DNA of 64,000 nt. It comes from Hofstenia miamia. Taxonomy: Eukaryota > Xenacoelomorpha > Acoela. Shown one piece after another: positions 1-11,180 of the stretch (within the stretch, counting starts at the first letter, position 1; each line of letters begins with the position of its first letter). The notes below the pieces were generated by a model, which was given only the letters and a program-made list of their open reading frames with translations, made no database searches and had not been told where the DNA came from. The stretch spans positions 1,301,852 to 1,365,851 of the forward strand of contig SCFE01000074.1 in the NCBI GenBank assembly GCA_004352715.1. The letters run 5' to 3'. Both the position numbers and the translations under genes were made by a program.

Positions 1-43
1 GCTCGGATCGGCTCGTTAGAAGCTCGGCTCTTTGACAAGTCTG
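1..43 (-). mobile_element. End of a hAT-like MITE
   Basis: The first 43 bases are rich in GCTCG/CTCGT words and finish in GACAAGTCTG. This is the reverse complement of the start of the elements at 61,607-61,932 and 58,037-58,240, which begin CAGACTTGTCAA. It is the terminal part of a non-autonomous element whose remainder lies off the left edge. The CAG...CTG terminus suggests hAT. Confidence 0.6.
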
Positions 44-2100
44 CTACTGTAATTACGGCCTGCGCGTTTCAGTAGAATAATAAAAAATGAGATCCAAAAA
101 CACCCCATTCACAGGCCATCAATTGATAAGATGATGTTTTAAGTATAGAATCAGCAACCTTAAATCTGTTTAATCAATGAGAAAATATTTATTCTTCTGC
201 TATTTGTAAACATTACATACAAATATTGTAGAATGCTTGTCTTGTGGTAGAAGCACGTGCAACACTCAGCAAGCATTCCATCTTTAGATATATTAAAACA
301 TAACCGATGAAACTACTAGTTATTGTGTTATCTATCTAATGAGAGAACAAGAGCATTTTCATTCCAAGGTTAATCAGTATTCAGAGAATAAGTTAATTCC
401 AAACTTCTTCTTACAGAATCAGGCCTCCGGCCGAAGCGATGAACCATTTCCAATACCTAATATCTCAGCTCATTTTAGACTAGAGAAAATGCAATTATTA
501 TAGCTACATGCAAACCGCGCTTCCTAACCGTACTCATCCTTATACCTAATCCCTACTATCACCTAGACTAGAGGAGTCAAACCAGAGGGCCATTTAGAGC
601 CTCTGGTTATCCTACCTTTCGCCTGGAGTGATACCTTAAGCGTTGATCATGTTGATCAAATACATATAAAATAATAAAGATAATAAAAGATAATAAGAGG
701 GCACTTTATGAAATCTGTCTTATCCGAAAAATGCTAAAAGTAATGTTAGTTGAATATACGGCTGGGGAAATCTATAATAGTTAAAATAAAAGCAACTGGA
801 AGCAGGGGAGCAAAAATTTAAATTAACAGAAATCACACATTTTGGTATTTACAAATAATAGATAACATGAACTCACTTGTGATCAAACGGTGAGTAATAG
901 CAGAACAAATATTTAAAACTACTGCGATGTCTGAAATTCAAATTATGCAAATAAAATGGATTCCTCGTACGAGCAACCAATCAGAATACAAAGAATATTC
1001 AATCACTAATTGTACATTGCTTATCATCGATATATTACTAAATCGACACATATTATCAATTTACAACGTAGGGATGCAAATATACTACAATATAATCCTA
1101 CTGTTAATATAACGCAATAATTTTTCAAACTTTTAAATAAATAATTTCATGTTCATTCAAAATACGGATTACAGAGTTTAACTACCACACATGTGGCGAT
1201 TCTAAAAAAATTGCAATTAACTTTCTACTTGGATTTAAGCAAATGGAATGATTATAGAATGAGAAAATTTTTGATATTCTTATATTGAATGTCTAGAGAA
1301 ATTTTTTGAATAATTTTCTCCTTGGAAGAGTATTTATTTTTTTTGTTTTTTTGTACTGCTAGTCCGCAATTATTACATATCATTTTATGATGATGGTTTG
1401 GAATTGCAATACATTGGTCTTCATATCAGAAGGAATGGTTAACATAGTAGTCTACATCTCTCTTAAGGAGACATCGAATCTCCTTCATTCCTTCCGAAAT
1501 TTTGATCACCATTTATTCCCCCTTTGGTTTAAAACAAGGAGTACATAATACTCTTACTTTACCAAATCTAAAACGAAATACTGCCGAAATCGTTTATATA
1601 ATTTTCTTCAAGAAATTGGTGATGTTGTTCAGTTTAGGTCTACACCAAAATCTGTACTTATGAAGTTGGTTAATATTTTTCTTAAAGGACTATCGGTTTT
1701 AAATAAGGCACAGCAAAGTAATGCTAGAAAGTTAACCAAATTTGCATAATCAATTTAAATTTTGTAAAATGAATATAATCTTTAATGCTTTTTAATCAAG
1801 GCGTAATTTACCTGTTATCTTACATGTAACAATTGATTTTTATTTATAAAATAATGATGTCGCATGACAATGCTGATGTAGCTATTAGATATATATAGTG
1901 ATTTTGTAATTTTAAAAACATCTAAATGCTATAAATTTCATTGTGTATGAAAAATATCATTTTGGCATGAAAATACAAAATATTGAGCCAGCCCTCAAGT
2001 TTTAAGCGAGATTTTCGGTGTCATGTCCTGTTATTATGTACTCCTTGGTTTAAAATATAACTATGATACACAATATCTGCTAGAAATATCAACTTTAATG
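44..2100. other. Non-coding stretch, nothing recognised
   Basis: AT-rich sequence with frequent stops in all frames. The longest ORF (927-1,112, 61 codons) has no recognisable similarity and looks random. No RNA gene, splice-bounded exon or terminal-repeat pair was found. A T-rich tract lies near 1,337-1,356. Confidence 0.5.
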
Positions 2101-2660
2101 CAATGGACCTGCTTTGAGTTATTACTAGGGATAGATTGGACAGGTTATGTTAAAGTCAGTATAATCAGGTCAGAACAAGGTAAATGAGGTTATATATATT
2201 GACCGACAAAATCAGGTTAACATCAGGTTAAATCAGGTTAAATGCTCGTGACTCTCCTGACAATCTGCTTATCTTTTGTTGACCAGAGTCAACAGACACA
2301 GGTATTTTTCAATTTGCTTAGTTATTGCGGTGTGTAATCTTGGGTATACTGTCTTACTGTAGTATTGTAGATCAGGCTATATACTGGGTCGTTTGAATAT
2401 CCATGCGTTAGGTATGCATACATCAATGAGCCATGTGAAAATACTAAAATACAATTTAATCTCCTTTGCCTCATTGCGCTAAACAGTAATATTTTGATCA
2501 ACTGTCCCATGAAGGTGTTATGTTTGTGTACTAATTTTATAAATTTCCATATACTTAGTTTGTTCCTATTGAAAACATGTTAAAATCAGGTTAAAACTGG
2601 TTGAATCAGATTAAGCATAACTAACCTGAACATTTCAGGAAAGCTTAATTTTTTCATCAA
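2101..2660. repeat. Cluster of ATCAGGTTAA words
   Basis: The word ATCAGGTTAA, or a close variant, recurs at about 2,211, 2,223 and 2,234 with 11-12 base spacing and again near 2,586, with weaker versions at 2,140-2,180 and 2,600-2,635. The last part has an inverted form (AACCTGAA). This looks like a degraded short-period tandem repeat, possibly within a transposon. No gene is visible. Confidence 0.45.
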
Positions 2661-3765
2661 AACTAGTCACTAGTTATTACTGACAGATTACCTAAGAAAA
2701 GAGGTTGATTTTTAGAAAGAAATTTACAAAAAAAATTTTTCACGTTACCCCATTTTGCCTGCATTACTAGTACCAAAAACGCGTATGCATTAAAACTAAA
2801 TATGTTTACGCTGGACTACTTTAAATATTTAATAGTGCATGCCCTTTTAAAAAAAGATCAATAAAATCATGCTTAGTTGTTTATTTAATAATTGATCTTT
2901 GTTTGATGCTAAATTATTAGTGCTTCTATTTTATGATTTTGCGATCTTAGTCTGATGAAAAATTTTTTTTTAGTTGGTGGTGGTAGCAAGGAAATTATGC
3001 CTCTTGATTGTATCCAAATTACATTTGAATTTATAAACTAAGGAGGAAAATGAATTTTTTCATCTGATATTTATTTTAAAACATATATATGTTTTTTATG
3101 ACGTAAGTATTGGGATGTTTTTTGTATTCTTGAATTTGGTATTTATTGTTATAAAGAAATGCTTAAATTTCCATAAAATTTTCCCACACTGTTTTTTCGA
3201 AAAAGAAATATCCTCCAAATGTCAAAAATATATGAATTACTTCAAATTTTCTAAGATTATCAATTCCAAATCACTTATACGATTACCCATATAATTTTAA
3301 AAAAGGAAAATTTAATGCATAAAAAATCATTTTAAATGTAGCCATGAAAATTCATCAAAAAATAATTGACAAATGGGAGAAGAGTTATATGTAAAAGTCA
3401 ACATAAGCAAAAGCTATTGAAGAAAGACATAAAAAGAAACTTAAAAACCTTAGAGAGAATTATGGCAAGAAGCTGGAACAATTTTCTGTGAAGAACGCTT
3501 TGATTGACTAACACAACTAAGAAATTTAGGATATGTATGCTCTTTACATAAAGAACAAAGATATAGAGGAATTACTAAATACCCGACTAAGTGCTAACCT
3601 CTTAAAGATATTATGAGTGCATCCAAATTTATGATTTCAATACACTAGAAAATCTTGAAGTTTATTTTAAATTTATGTTGTGCACTTTTGTTCTGAAGAT
3701 AATTTTCTAAAATCGAAAACGTTTAACGTGTGGTGTATGCTAATTAATGTATCTCAGTAACTATG

Positions 3766-3768
<3 letters not shown>
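2661..3768. other. Non-coding stretch left of the tandem units
   Basis: AT-rich, with no supported gene. At about 3,400-3,500 on the plus strand there is a short lysine-rich open stretch (RHKKKLKNLRENYGKKLEQF) bounded by stops, which may be a transposon fragment. I searched here for the missing 5' exons of the reductase gene that starts at 3,973 and could not identify any adenylation-domain sequence. Confidence 0.4.
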
Positions 3769-3806
<38 letters not shown>

Positions 3807-3882
3807 AAATATTATAGAATGAGATGCGATATTTCTTGTTTGTATGCAATTCTTCTCCATAAAATGTATATTAACTTAATTA

Positions 3883-3913
<31 letters not shown>
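3769..3913. repeat. (TA)n microsatellites at the left edge of tandem unit 1
   Basis: Two (TA)n tracts, about 3,769-3,798 and 3,888-3,913, bracket a 70-90 base spacer. Sequence shared with the second tandem unit begins at about 3,810, just after the first tract, so the duplication boundary lies in or beside a microsatellite. Reading frames through these tracts give Ile-Tyr runs that are not real protein. Confidence 0.9.
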
Positions 3914-3972
3914 TCTATGCTATAATCGCTGTAACTTTCCATTGCCATTTTTGGTAACAGTCTTCTTTTTAG

Positions 3973-6488
3973 CTGAAACCACTACAGGAAATTTATCAAT
4001 TATTGGAATGAAAATATCGTGGGCAGGTATAAAAGTTAAAATTCAAGAATCGGATATTGTTGCTCTTCATCAAACTTCTGGTAGCACTGGACCGGGGAAA
4101 TTTGTAATTTTTACAGAAGAAACTAACATCAAGGATGTCATCCCACTCATTATAGCAGAAAGAAATCGCTTAGCGTTCGTTTATTCATCGCTAACACAGC
4201 ATGTCGTTAGAAACTACCTCATTGTTAATATAGCAGCGGGAGCACCAGTTGCAATTTTTACTAGGAATTTCAATTATATATTTGAGGACATAAGACTAGT
4301 TAATCCAACCCAGTTGTCATTTACACCACGCATATTAACCACACTATACAACCGATATAAAAATGAGTCATTCATAAAAGACAAACACATAGATATTAAG
4401 ACTATTAAAGCCATTGAAAAATCACTTGGAAATAGACTAAAAATATTGGTTTTAGGAGGTGCTCCTATTGGAGCAGAACTCTTAAACTTTTTGCAAACTT
4501 TTTTTCCAAAGGTATTTATTGGGACAGGCTATGGACTTACTGAGATTGGATCAGTTACTAAGGATGAAAGACTAATTGACAGTGTGAAGATTAAGTTAAT
4601 CGATATTCCAGAATTAGGATATCTTCAAACAGATAAACCCTTCCCAAGAGGAGAACTTTGTGTTAAAGGTGGATTACCTTTTTTGGGATATTACAAAAAT
4701 CCAAAGTTAAGTGAAGAGGTTGTAGATTCGGAAGGATATTATCATACAGGTGATATTGTTGAACTTCGATATGAGAAGCAAGTGAAGATTATTGATAGAA
4801 TAAAGAACGTTTTGAAACTAAGTCAAGGAAAGATGGTATGTCCAGAAGAAATAGAAAATATTCTTATTAGGAGCGATTATGTGAGTTGTACATATGTCTA
4901 TGGAAATGGCCTTCGCTCGTTTCTGGTTGCAGTTGTTGTTCCACAAGCCGATTATCTCAACAAATGTGCAGCGTCAAAAAGTTCAAAAGAAATCAAATTT
5001 CTTATTGTCAATGATTTTCTAAAAGTTGGGAAAGAAAATGGTTTACTCTTTCATGAAATACCTAAAGCCATTATTCTAGAGACCGAACCATTTACCTTAG
5101 AAAATGGGTTGCTTACACACACCCATAAACTAGCTCGACATGCTATAGAAAATAGGTACAAACAACAGTTAGAAGATCTATATGCAAACGTAGATGATAA
5201 TCAGTTATTGAAGCATCATTTAAACTTTGTTTCTTCAAAGTCCTTGGATGTGTCAAAAGGCTACGTCTTAGATTCATTAGATGCGATTGAGTTGCAGAAT
5301 CTCTTGAAGTTTGAGATGAATATTGATATTCCCCTTGAAAACCTACTTCGTGGCGATGATGTTCTCTCTATGATAAAGGAAAGAAAGTTCACTCAAAATT
5401 TGGATTTAAAAATTGAAAGTCAACTATCTACATATTTTCTCGAAAATATCGAGAAATCAACAGTTATCTATAATGATACCAAAAATGTTCTTATTACTGG
5501 AGCAACTGGATTTTTAGGTTGTTATATTTGTAGAGAACTTCTTTCAAAATATGAAACAATTAGTGTATATTGTTTAGTGAAAAGTAAAGATGATTTCAAT
5601 GCCAAAATACGAGTGTTAGATACGTTAAAATTTTATGGAATTTATGAGAGCAGCTTTGACGATCGCTTGTTTGGTGTATCAGGAGATATAACTTTGGATA
5701 ACATGGGCGTCTCATCAAGCTATACTGAGCTTTGTGAAAACATTGATTCTATATACCATTCGGCTGCTGCAGTAAATTTTGCAATGAATTATTCTGACTT
5801 ACGGGCAGTTAATGTAAATGCGACAAAAGCACTTCTTGATTTTGCCGTTACAAGCAAAAGAAAATCTTTTAATTATATTTCTACTACATCAGTTGAACAA
5901 TTAGATGGAATAACAGACTTAACTCCATTCTATAACACCGGCTATGCAACTTCTAAATACATTGCAGAATTTGCTGTAAGCAAAGCATCTGAATATGGAT
6001 TAAGAACTTCAATCATCAGAGCGGGTATGATTTTTTGTGATTCGCAATTCGGTGGGTGCAATTTAAAAGATTGGTTGACTTCGTTTATTAATGCATGCTT
6101 TTCAATTAAAGCTTTCCCTGAAGATGCTATCAATAAGTGTGTTAATGTTACTCATGTTGATGATCTTGCAGAATTAATTGTTCGGAAAACAATACATACG
6201 CCATCAAATGGGTTACTTAAGGTGAATGATGTTCAAAGGGTACTTCGCTATAGAGATTTATTTCAAATTTTTAAAATCAAGAGTGAATCGTTTAAGTCAA
6301 CTTCATTAGATACATGGAAAAGCATGCTGCAGCAAGAAAACAATAACAACATGCTTCGTAGAGCAGCATATCTTTTTAATCAAAGGATCAAAGCGATACC
6401 TTTCGATGAATATCCATCAGACATTGTTGTCCCGACAGAGACACTTGAAGAATGCTTGACATTTATTATTGTTAAAAATCAATATTAA
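3973..6488 (+). CDS. Carboxylic-acid-reductase-like enzyme (A-T-R), C-terminal exon, unit 1
   Basis: Expected role: ATP-dependent activation of a carboxylic acid, loading onto a phosphopantetheine arm, and NAD(P)H reduction to an aldehyde. The last 838 codons are open. Counting from the exon start, the adenylation domain shows TSGSTG (residue 35), GYGLTE (186), YHTGD, DRIKNVLKLSQG (275) and the C-terminal lysine in THTHKLAR (386). A carrier domain has DSLDAIEL with the attachment serine at 5,274-5,276. A reductase domain has GATGFLG (510) and a YATSK catalytic pair (Tyr 5,943, Lys 5,955). The DRxKNVLKLSQG and NGLL...K...RY motifs resemble bacterial and fungal carboxylic acid reductases more than aminoadipate reductase. 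I start the exon after the acceptor TCTTCTTTTTAG. The upstream open frame back to 3,747 is (TA)n-encoded and probably intronic. About 250 N-terminal residues expected for the family are absent. The exon has no internal stop or intron. Substrate unknown. Confidence 0.8.
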
Positions 6489-7259
6489 AAAATATGTGAT
6501 TAAATTGAATAATACGTTGGCAGCAGCAGAGTCAAATTAACAGGTTCTGCGGTTTTAAAGAAGCTAAGTAATTAACAAAATTAGACGACTTTTTAAATTT
6601 TGTACTTAACTGTTAGGGGCGGATGCAATGAGCGGCGAGGGGAGCCACATTATGCACAAATATGCAAAATACATTAAAATGGTGCAATAACAAATTAGAA
6701 AATTTAGTACCCAATTATGCATTTAATATTTTATTTTTTTTGGTCCTCTTGTCAATAGTGTTTTCCGAATTGTTTTTTTATTTTAATATGTATTTATAGG
6801 ACCGTTATATTATTTGAATAATGTGACTGCTAAAATGCATATTTTTAGTTTAGTTGAATTATTATATTTTGCTAATATGTTGCTATAATAAATGGATCAA
6901 ATGAATCAAACGATTCAATGATTCTAAAACAGCATATTTATAAAGTAACTTGTGAATTTTGCACAATGACTACAAATATACGTATGGTTGCAGGTCAACA
7001 TAATTTGATTAAAAGAAAAAGCATTAATGAAATTTAATATTATTTGATGATAAAATACAAATTTCAACAAAATGCCAAAAAGCAGCTCAGAATCAAAACC
7101 CACTTCGAATTTTTGCTTGAGATGTGCGTTAGAACTAAGTCGAAATTCACAAGCCAATTTGAGCCAGGAATAGACTCACGAAACCCAGCCGAACCGTAAT
7201 CATCTGTATAATATTTAACCCAAAGTAACACAATTCTTTCAAATTTCAATATTTACACT
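6489..7259. other. 3' flank of the reductase exon
   Basis: Non-coding and AT-rich. The stop codon TAA at 6,486-6,488 is followed by A/T-rich sequence with a possible AATAAA at about 6,889, so the transcript may end here. A short G-rich block (GGGGCGGATGCAATGAGCGG) at 6,617-6,650 stands out from its surroundings. No further reductase exon was seen. Confidence 0.4.
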
Positions 7260-7267
7260 AGAGATGT

Positions 7268-7315
7268 TACCGGATTGAAAATTAGCTGATATCGTATATC
7301 AGATAAAATCCGGAA
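7268..7315. repeat. Interrupted palindrome CCGGATT...AATCCGG
   Basis: An imperfect inverted repeat: CCGGATT and AATCCGG flank a GCTGATATC-GTATATCAG core. ACCGGATT and GCTGATATC recur in reverse order at about 8,410-8,427, on the other side of the LTR-like promoter block, so these words may mark the ends of one mobile element. The copy in unit 2 lies at +13,611. Confidence 0.4.
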
Positions 7316-7849
7316 AAATGTTTTCGAAAGACAGCCCCGATCAAAAGTATTGCAACAGTTCCACTTTATTTACATGTTAGAAAATTGCGTTGGCTAGGCG
7401 TTTATAGTTTTGGGGTTTGTATTTCTAATAACGTTTTATTTGTGCAGTCACGGATTAGTGGAATTTCTCCCAAAAAGATAATTTTTACCTAGCAATTTAA
7501 TTTTCCGGTACTGTCGAATTCTGGAAATACTATTCTAGCGACAGCTCTTATTTCTGACAATTTACCAAAAATAAGATTAAACTCTCTATATTAATTTAAC
7601 TCTTATTAACACAACGTATTTTACTTAATCCACTAAAACTTTTAAGCAGAAACGTTCATTCTGTAACAAGTTAAAGAACTTTATCAAATTAGAATTCAAC
7701 CAGGATGAAAACAACAATTATATCTGATTTGAACAATTTACCACAATTATTCAAAGAGCTTAAACAAACAATAAAATAAAGTGTTAAAGTAATTGCAATA
7801 AACTATTTAACATAACTTAAGTGTGAAAAACAACACTTATAAAAACGAC

Positions 7850-8244
7850 TTTATTTTAACTTACTAGTTAATAATAACCAAAATGAGCAATAACAAACCA
7901 ATATACTACAAACTTAGTAGGCTAAAGAATTTAGAAATTCGGAACTAACTTACTTAGCAATCTGACAGCAAAACTTTAGAGACCAAATTGCCAACAACTT
8001 TGACTACCACTTTAACCAGTATAAAGCAACCAATTCAACAGCAAAACTGACAGGTCTCGTGCTGACCTCTTCTTCTCTTCTAAATGCAAGACTGGCAGCG
8101 TCTTGTGCTGACTCTTGTCTTCTCCAAATGCAAGACTGGAAGCGTTTTGTCCTTACTCTGCGGGGTCTGACGACTCGTGTTGGTGTCCTCCTATTTATAT
8201 GGTACGTCCCGCCTCCTCGTGGTGATTGGCTGAGCTTGACGTCA
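7850..8244 (-). promoter_or_regulatory. Minus-strand promoter-like block, probably part of a solo LTR (unit 1)
   Basis: Read on the minus strand, the order is a CRE-like TGACGTCA (8,237-8,244), a CCAAT box (8,225-8,229), a GC-box-like GGCGGG (about 8,208-8,214), a TATA box ATATAAATA (8,192-8,200) and, about 340 bases downstream, an AATAAA signal (7,850-7,855). Promoter and poly(A) signal this close are the U3-R layout of an LTR. The transcribed part contains about 2.5 tandem repeats of 44 bases (8,082 and 8,126). The block is much more GC-rich than its surroundings. I could not find TG...CA ends or a target duplication, so an ordinary gene promoter is not excluded. Confidence 0.45.
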
Positions 8245-8303
8245 TCTTTTGTCACTGCCCTTTTTCTTAGGCCACCGATCACGACTTGAGGGAGGTCTTC
8301 CAC

Positions 8304-10539
8304 AATTTACGTTATCTGACTCGATGTTGCTAAATTTAGTTACTAAACGTCAAGCAGGGCGGTATCTTCGTTTGAACTATTTTAAACAGCAGCGAACTAG
8401 TGTAGATTGCTGATATCAAACCGGATTAAGTTTCAAATCTTAAAAGAAAAGTGTCCGATAGCCTACTAAGATTACGCAATAAACGAAACCTAATCGTACT
8501 TTCTAAATAACTGAAATTAGTTTACAATTCTGGTAAAATAAAATAATTTACATTTTCAACAATAAAATTTATAAGCACACACAACAGTACATAATGACAC
8601 CAAATTTTCTGACATACATGTAGATAGTTTTTTTAACTAAATTCATTAGGCTGCTCAGAGCTATAACGAGTTGCTGTTGTTCATCTTTAGCAAACATCAA
8701 TAGATCATTAAGAAGATATATGGTTCATCTCGCAGCACCTTTTAAGTCATGAACAGGGTTTTAAGATTGTGATAAGAAATATTGCAACAAAGGAAGTTTT
8801 TTCGTGTTTTATACCCTAAGTCTAGAATCAAACAACTGAGTAAAAATTTCGCAAACACAAAAATAGTTTAGAATTTCAAAAACAACTCTGTCACACAGAG
8901 TAATTTAGTTTTTATATTTAGTTATTAGAAGTGCTTAAAAATATCTTTTCAGCTTGATTTTTGGCAAATTTTGCAATTATCATTGACAAGATCTTTTCTG
9001 TAATGTAAAATATGGGCCTTAATTAGCAAATCTGGTAGAACTAATCACTGCCGTCACCGGATTCCGAATTTATTGTATTGATTGTGGAGAAACATTATTT
9101 TGTACATTTAAAATACAAATACTTCAAAATTTGTTACTCGTGGAGTTTTGATGCAAGCGGCACATAACCATGTGCATTAAATAGCATGCATTGACTAAGC
9201 ATTTAGAATAATATACAATATTTACGCCCAACGAACATAACAGGGTCCTTAAGAAGGATGATTAGTGCGCCTTTTCACACAGAACAGCTCTTTTAAAGTA
9301 ATGTAAAATAATGAAGTAAATTTATTGAGGAGTTTATTAAATGGGTGATGAAGACTAGTCTATGTGCTCTAATCGAAATGCAATATTTTAGAACGAATTT
9401 GTAATGCGCGTTCTTGATTTATTGGCTTTTGGTTTCTGAGAAAAATATATTTATACATCGTTATTCTTTAATAATCAAATTGTTTGTATTTGGCAAAAAA
9501 TAAATAAAATTAGAATTTTTTTCAAGAACCAGCCCCATTTTAAAAATTACGTCTTTAACTCAGGAATTTATGCAGGTTTTGTATTCATAATATGAAAAAG
9601 TATTTGCAAAACAGATAAATGTGCGGTATATTTGATGCAGTTAGATTGGCAACTAATGTAAGCATGTAGTCGCCCAACACAATTGCAGTCATGGGTGTCG
9701 ATCATGGTATGGTACCAGGCAATTATTTAAGATATTATGGATACGAGGATGCCATATTGGTATGGCAGAAAACAAATTTATGGTCATTATGAATGATAAA
9801 CTTAAATATATGGAAATGATTGAAATCTGTAAATTTACTGTTACATATCAGAATTTATAGTTAGTTTCAGTAAAATTGTTAAACTTAGTGTCATACATCT
9901 TAATTTATAATAAAAAATTTATTTTAGAAATGTTTTGAAAAATTAACATTTTGAAAAGATAACAACTTTTGAAAATCTGCAAAAGTTTAGTAAGAAGTTT
10001 CAGTTGATTGTAAACAACTAATAAATATATGTTTCCTACTTGTAATAATGGATTGCAAACAAATCATAAACATTATTTTTTTCACATTTTTGATGTTTGC
10101 GTCTAAGAAAGCAAAAAAAATAATTGTACAATTTGTTTTTGAATGTTTCAAAATCGTTCTGCAAACTAATGAATTGCTTGTGCCTTGTGATATCAGCACA
10201 ATTTCATATTACACAAAAATCGTTATCTTCTTTTAATTAGTATACCGGTATATGTTGCATGATATTAAAAGGAACTCTATTAAATTGCTATTTCCACATG
10301 TGTTCTATGTATATTTCACCATCACTCATCATATTTTACACAATGGCCATAATGCATGAACGAACCCATGTTGATCAAAATGCAAATTTTATTAAAAAAA
10401 ATTGATTTTTTGCAAGTTTTTGCAAAGTAATTTAATAGATTTTTTATAAAACTTTGGTAAAATATTAATAAAACTTTGATAAATTTTAATAGTATCAAAT
10501 TTAATAATTACATAGAGAATTTAAATTTCTTAATATCAG
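8304..10539. other. Non-coding stretch in unit 1
   Basis: AT-rich with no supported gene. ORFs near 9,987-10,236 overlap on opposite strands and, in the other unit, are broken by single-base indels, which argues against coding function. Confidence 0.5.
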
Positions 10540-10667
10540 TTCAAATGCACGATCTGAATAACAAATGTCTATTACGTGTTATAACACGAATTCAATTGTG
10601 CAATGACCCAATATATAATATTTTGTCAAACAAGGAATTCTCTGACTATCTATACATTAGCAACAAG
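10540..10667 (+). other. Candidate internal exon, unrecognised (unit 1)
   Basis: A 128-base open stretch lies between an acceptor (TTCTTAATATCAG) and a consensus donor (AAG|GTGAGA). It encodes MHDLNNKCLLRVITRIQL and continues to YLYISNK. The start (DLN.KCLL.V) faintly resembles an F-box helix, but the match is too short to name. The unit 2 copy is at 24,151-24,278 with the same protein sequence. It could equally be a decayed exon or chance. Confidence 0.25.
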
Positions 10668-10983
10668 GTGAGATTTCTGCGAAAACAAAATTTTCTTTAA
10701 TAATTTGCACATATTGAAAGCATTTTTATTGTCATTATCAATTAACTATTTAATAACATTGCGTTTCTAATTAACAATACTGAGTAAATAAAATTGATTT
10801 TAACTAAGAAATCATGAATAAATTATTCTTACAGCATATTAAGTGATATATATATTATTATGAGAAAGGTGCTAATAAACGACCTTATTGGCACTGAATT
10901 ATATGAAAATTTGATATTATCTTTTATGTGCAAAAATATTTAATTTTTATAGCATTTGGCATTATCAAATTGAAAATAGTAGA

Positions 10984-11009
10984 TTGATAAAAAATTAATT
11001 TTTTATCAA
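10984..11009. repeat. 26-base perfect A/T palindrome
   Basis: TTGATAAAAAATTAATTTTT, continuing TATCAA, reads the same on both strands. Related TTAATTTTC/AATTAATAAAA words recur through 11,040-11,180. This is an A/T-rich low-complexity zone with no gene. Confidence 0.6.
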
Positions 11010-11180
11010 TTTTCTTTGGTAAATTTTCAATAAAACAGTTTATGAATTTAAAATGGAAATTTTATTAATTTTCATTAATTGAAAATCAATTTTTTTCAAT
11101 AAAACTTGGCAATCTATAAAAATTCAGTAAATAATTAATAAAAAATTAATTTTCTTTAATTTTTTTAAATAAATTTTCAT

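Noticed and set aside
3747-3972. Upstream part of the 913-codon frame as reductase N-terminus
   Set aside because: It is encoded by (TA)n and A/T-rich intron-like sequence, differs in its first codons between the two units and lacks adenylation-domain motifs.
5942-6133. 63-codon minus-strand ORF, also at 19,553-19,744
   Set aside because: Antisense to the reductase exon; no support.
8004-8303. 99-codon minus-strand ORF with Arg-rich sequence, overlapping a 76-codon plus-strand ORF
   Set aside because: It lies across the promoter-like, GC-rich block; both strands are open because of composition, and no domain is recognisable.
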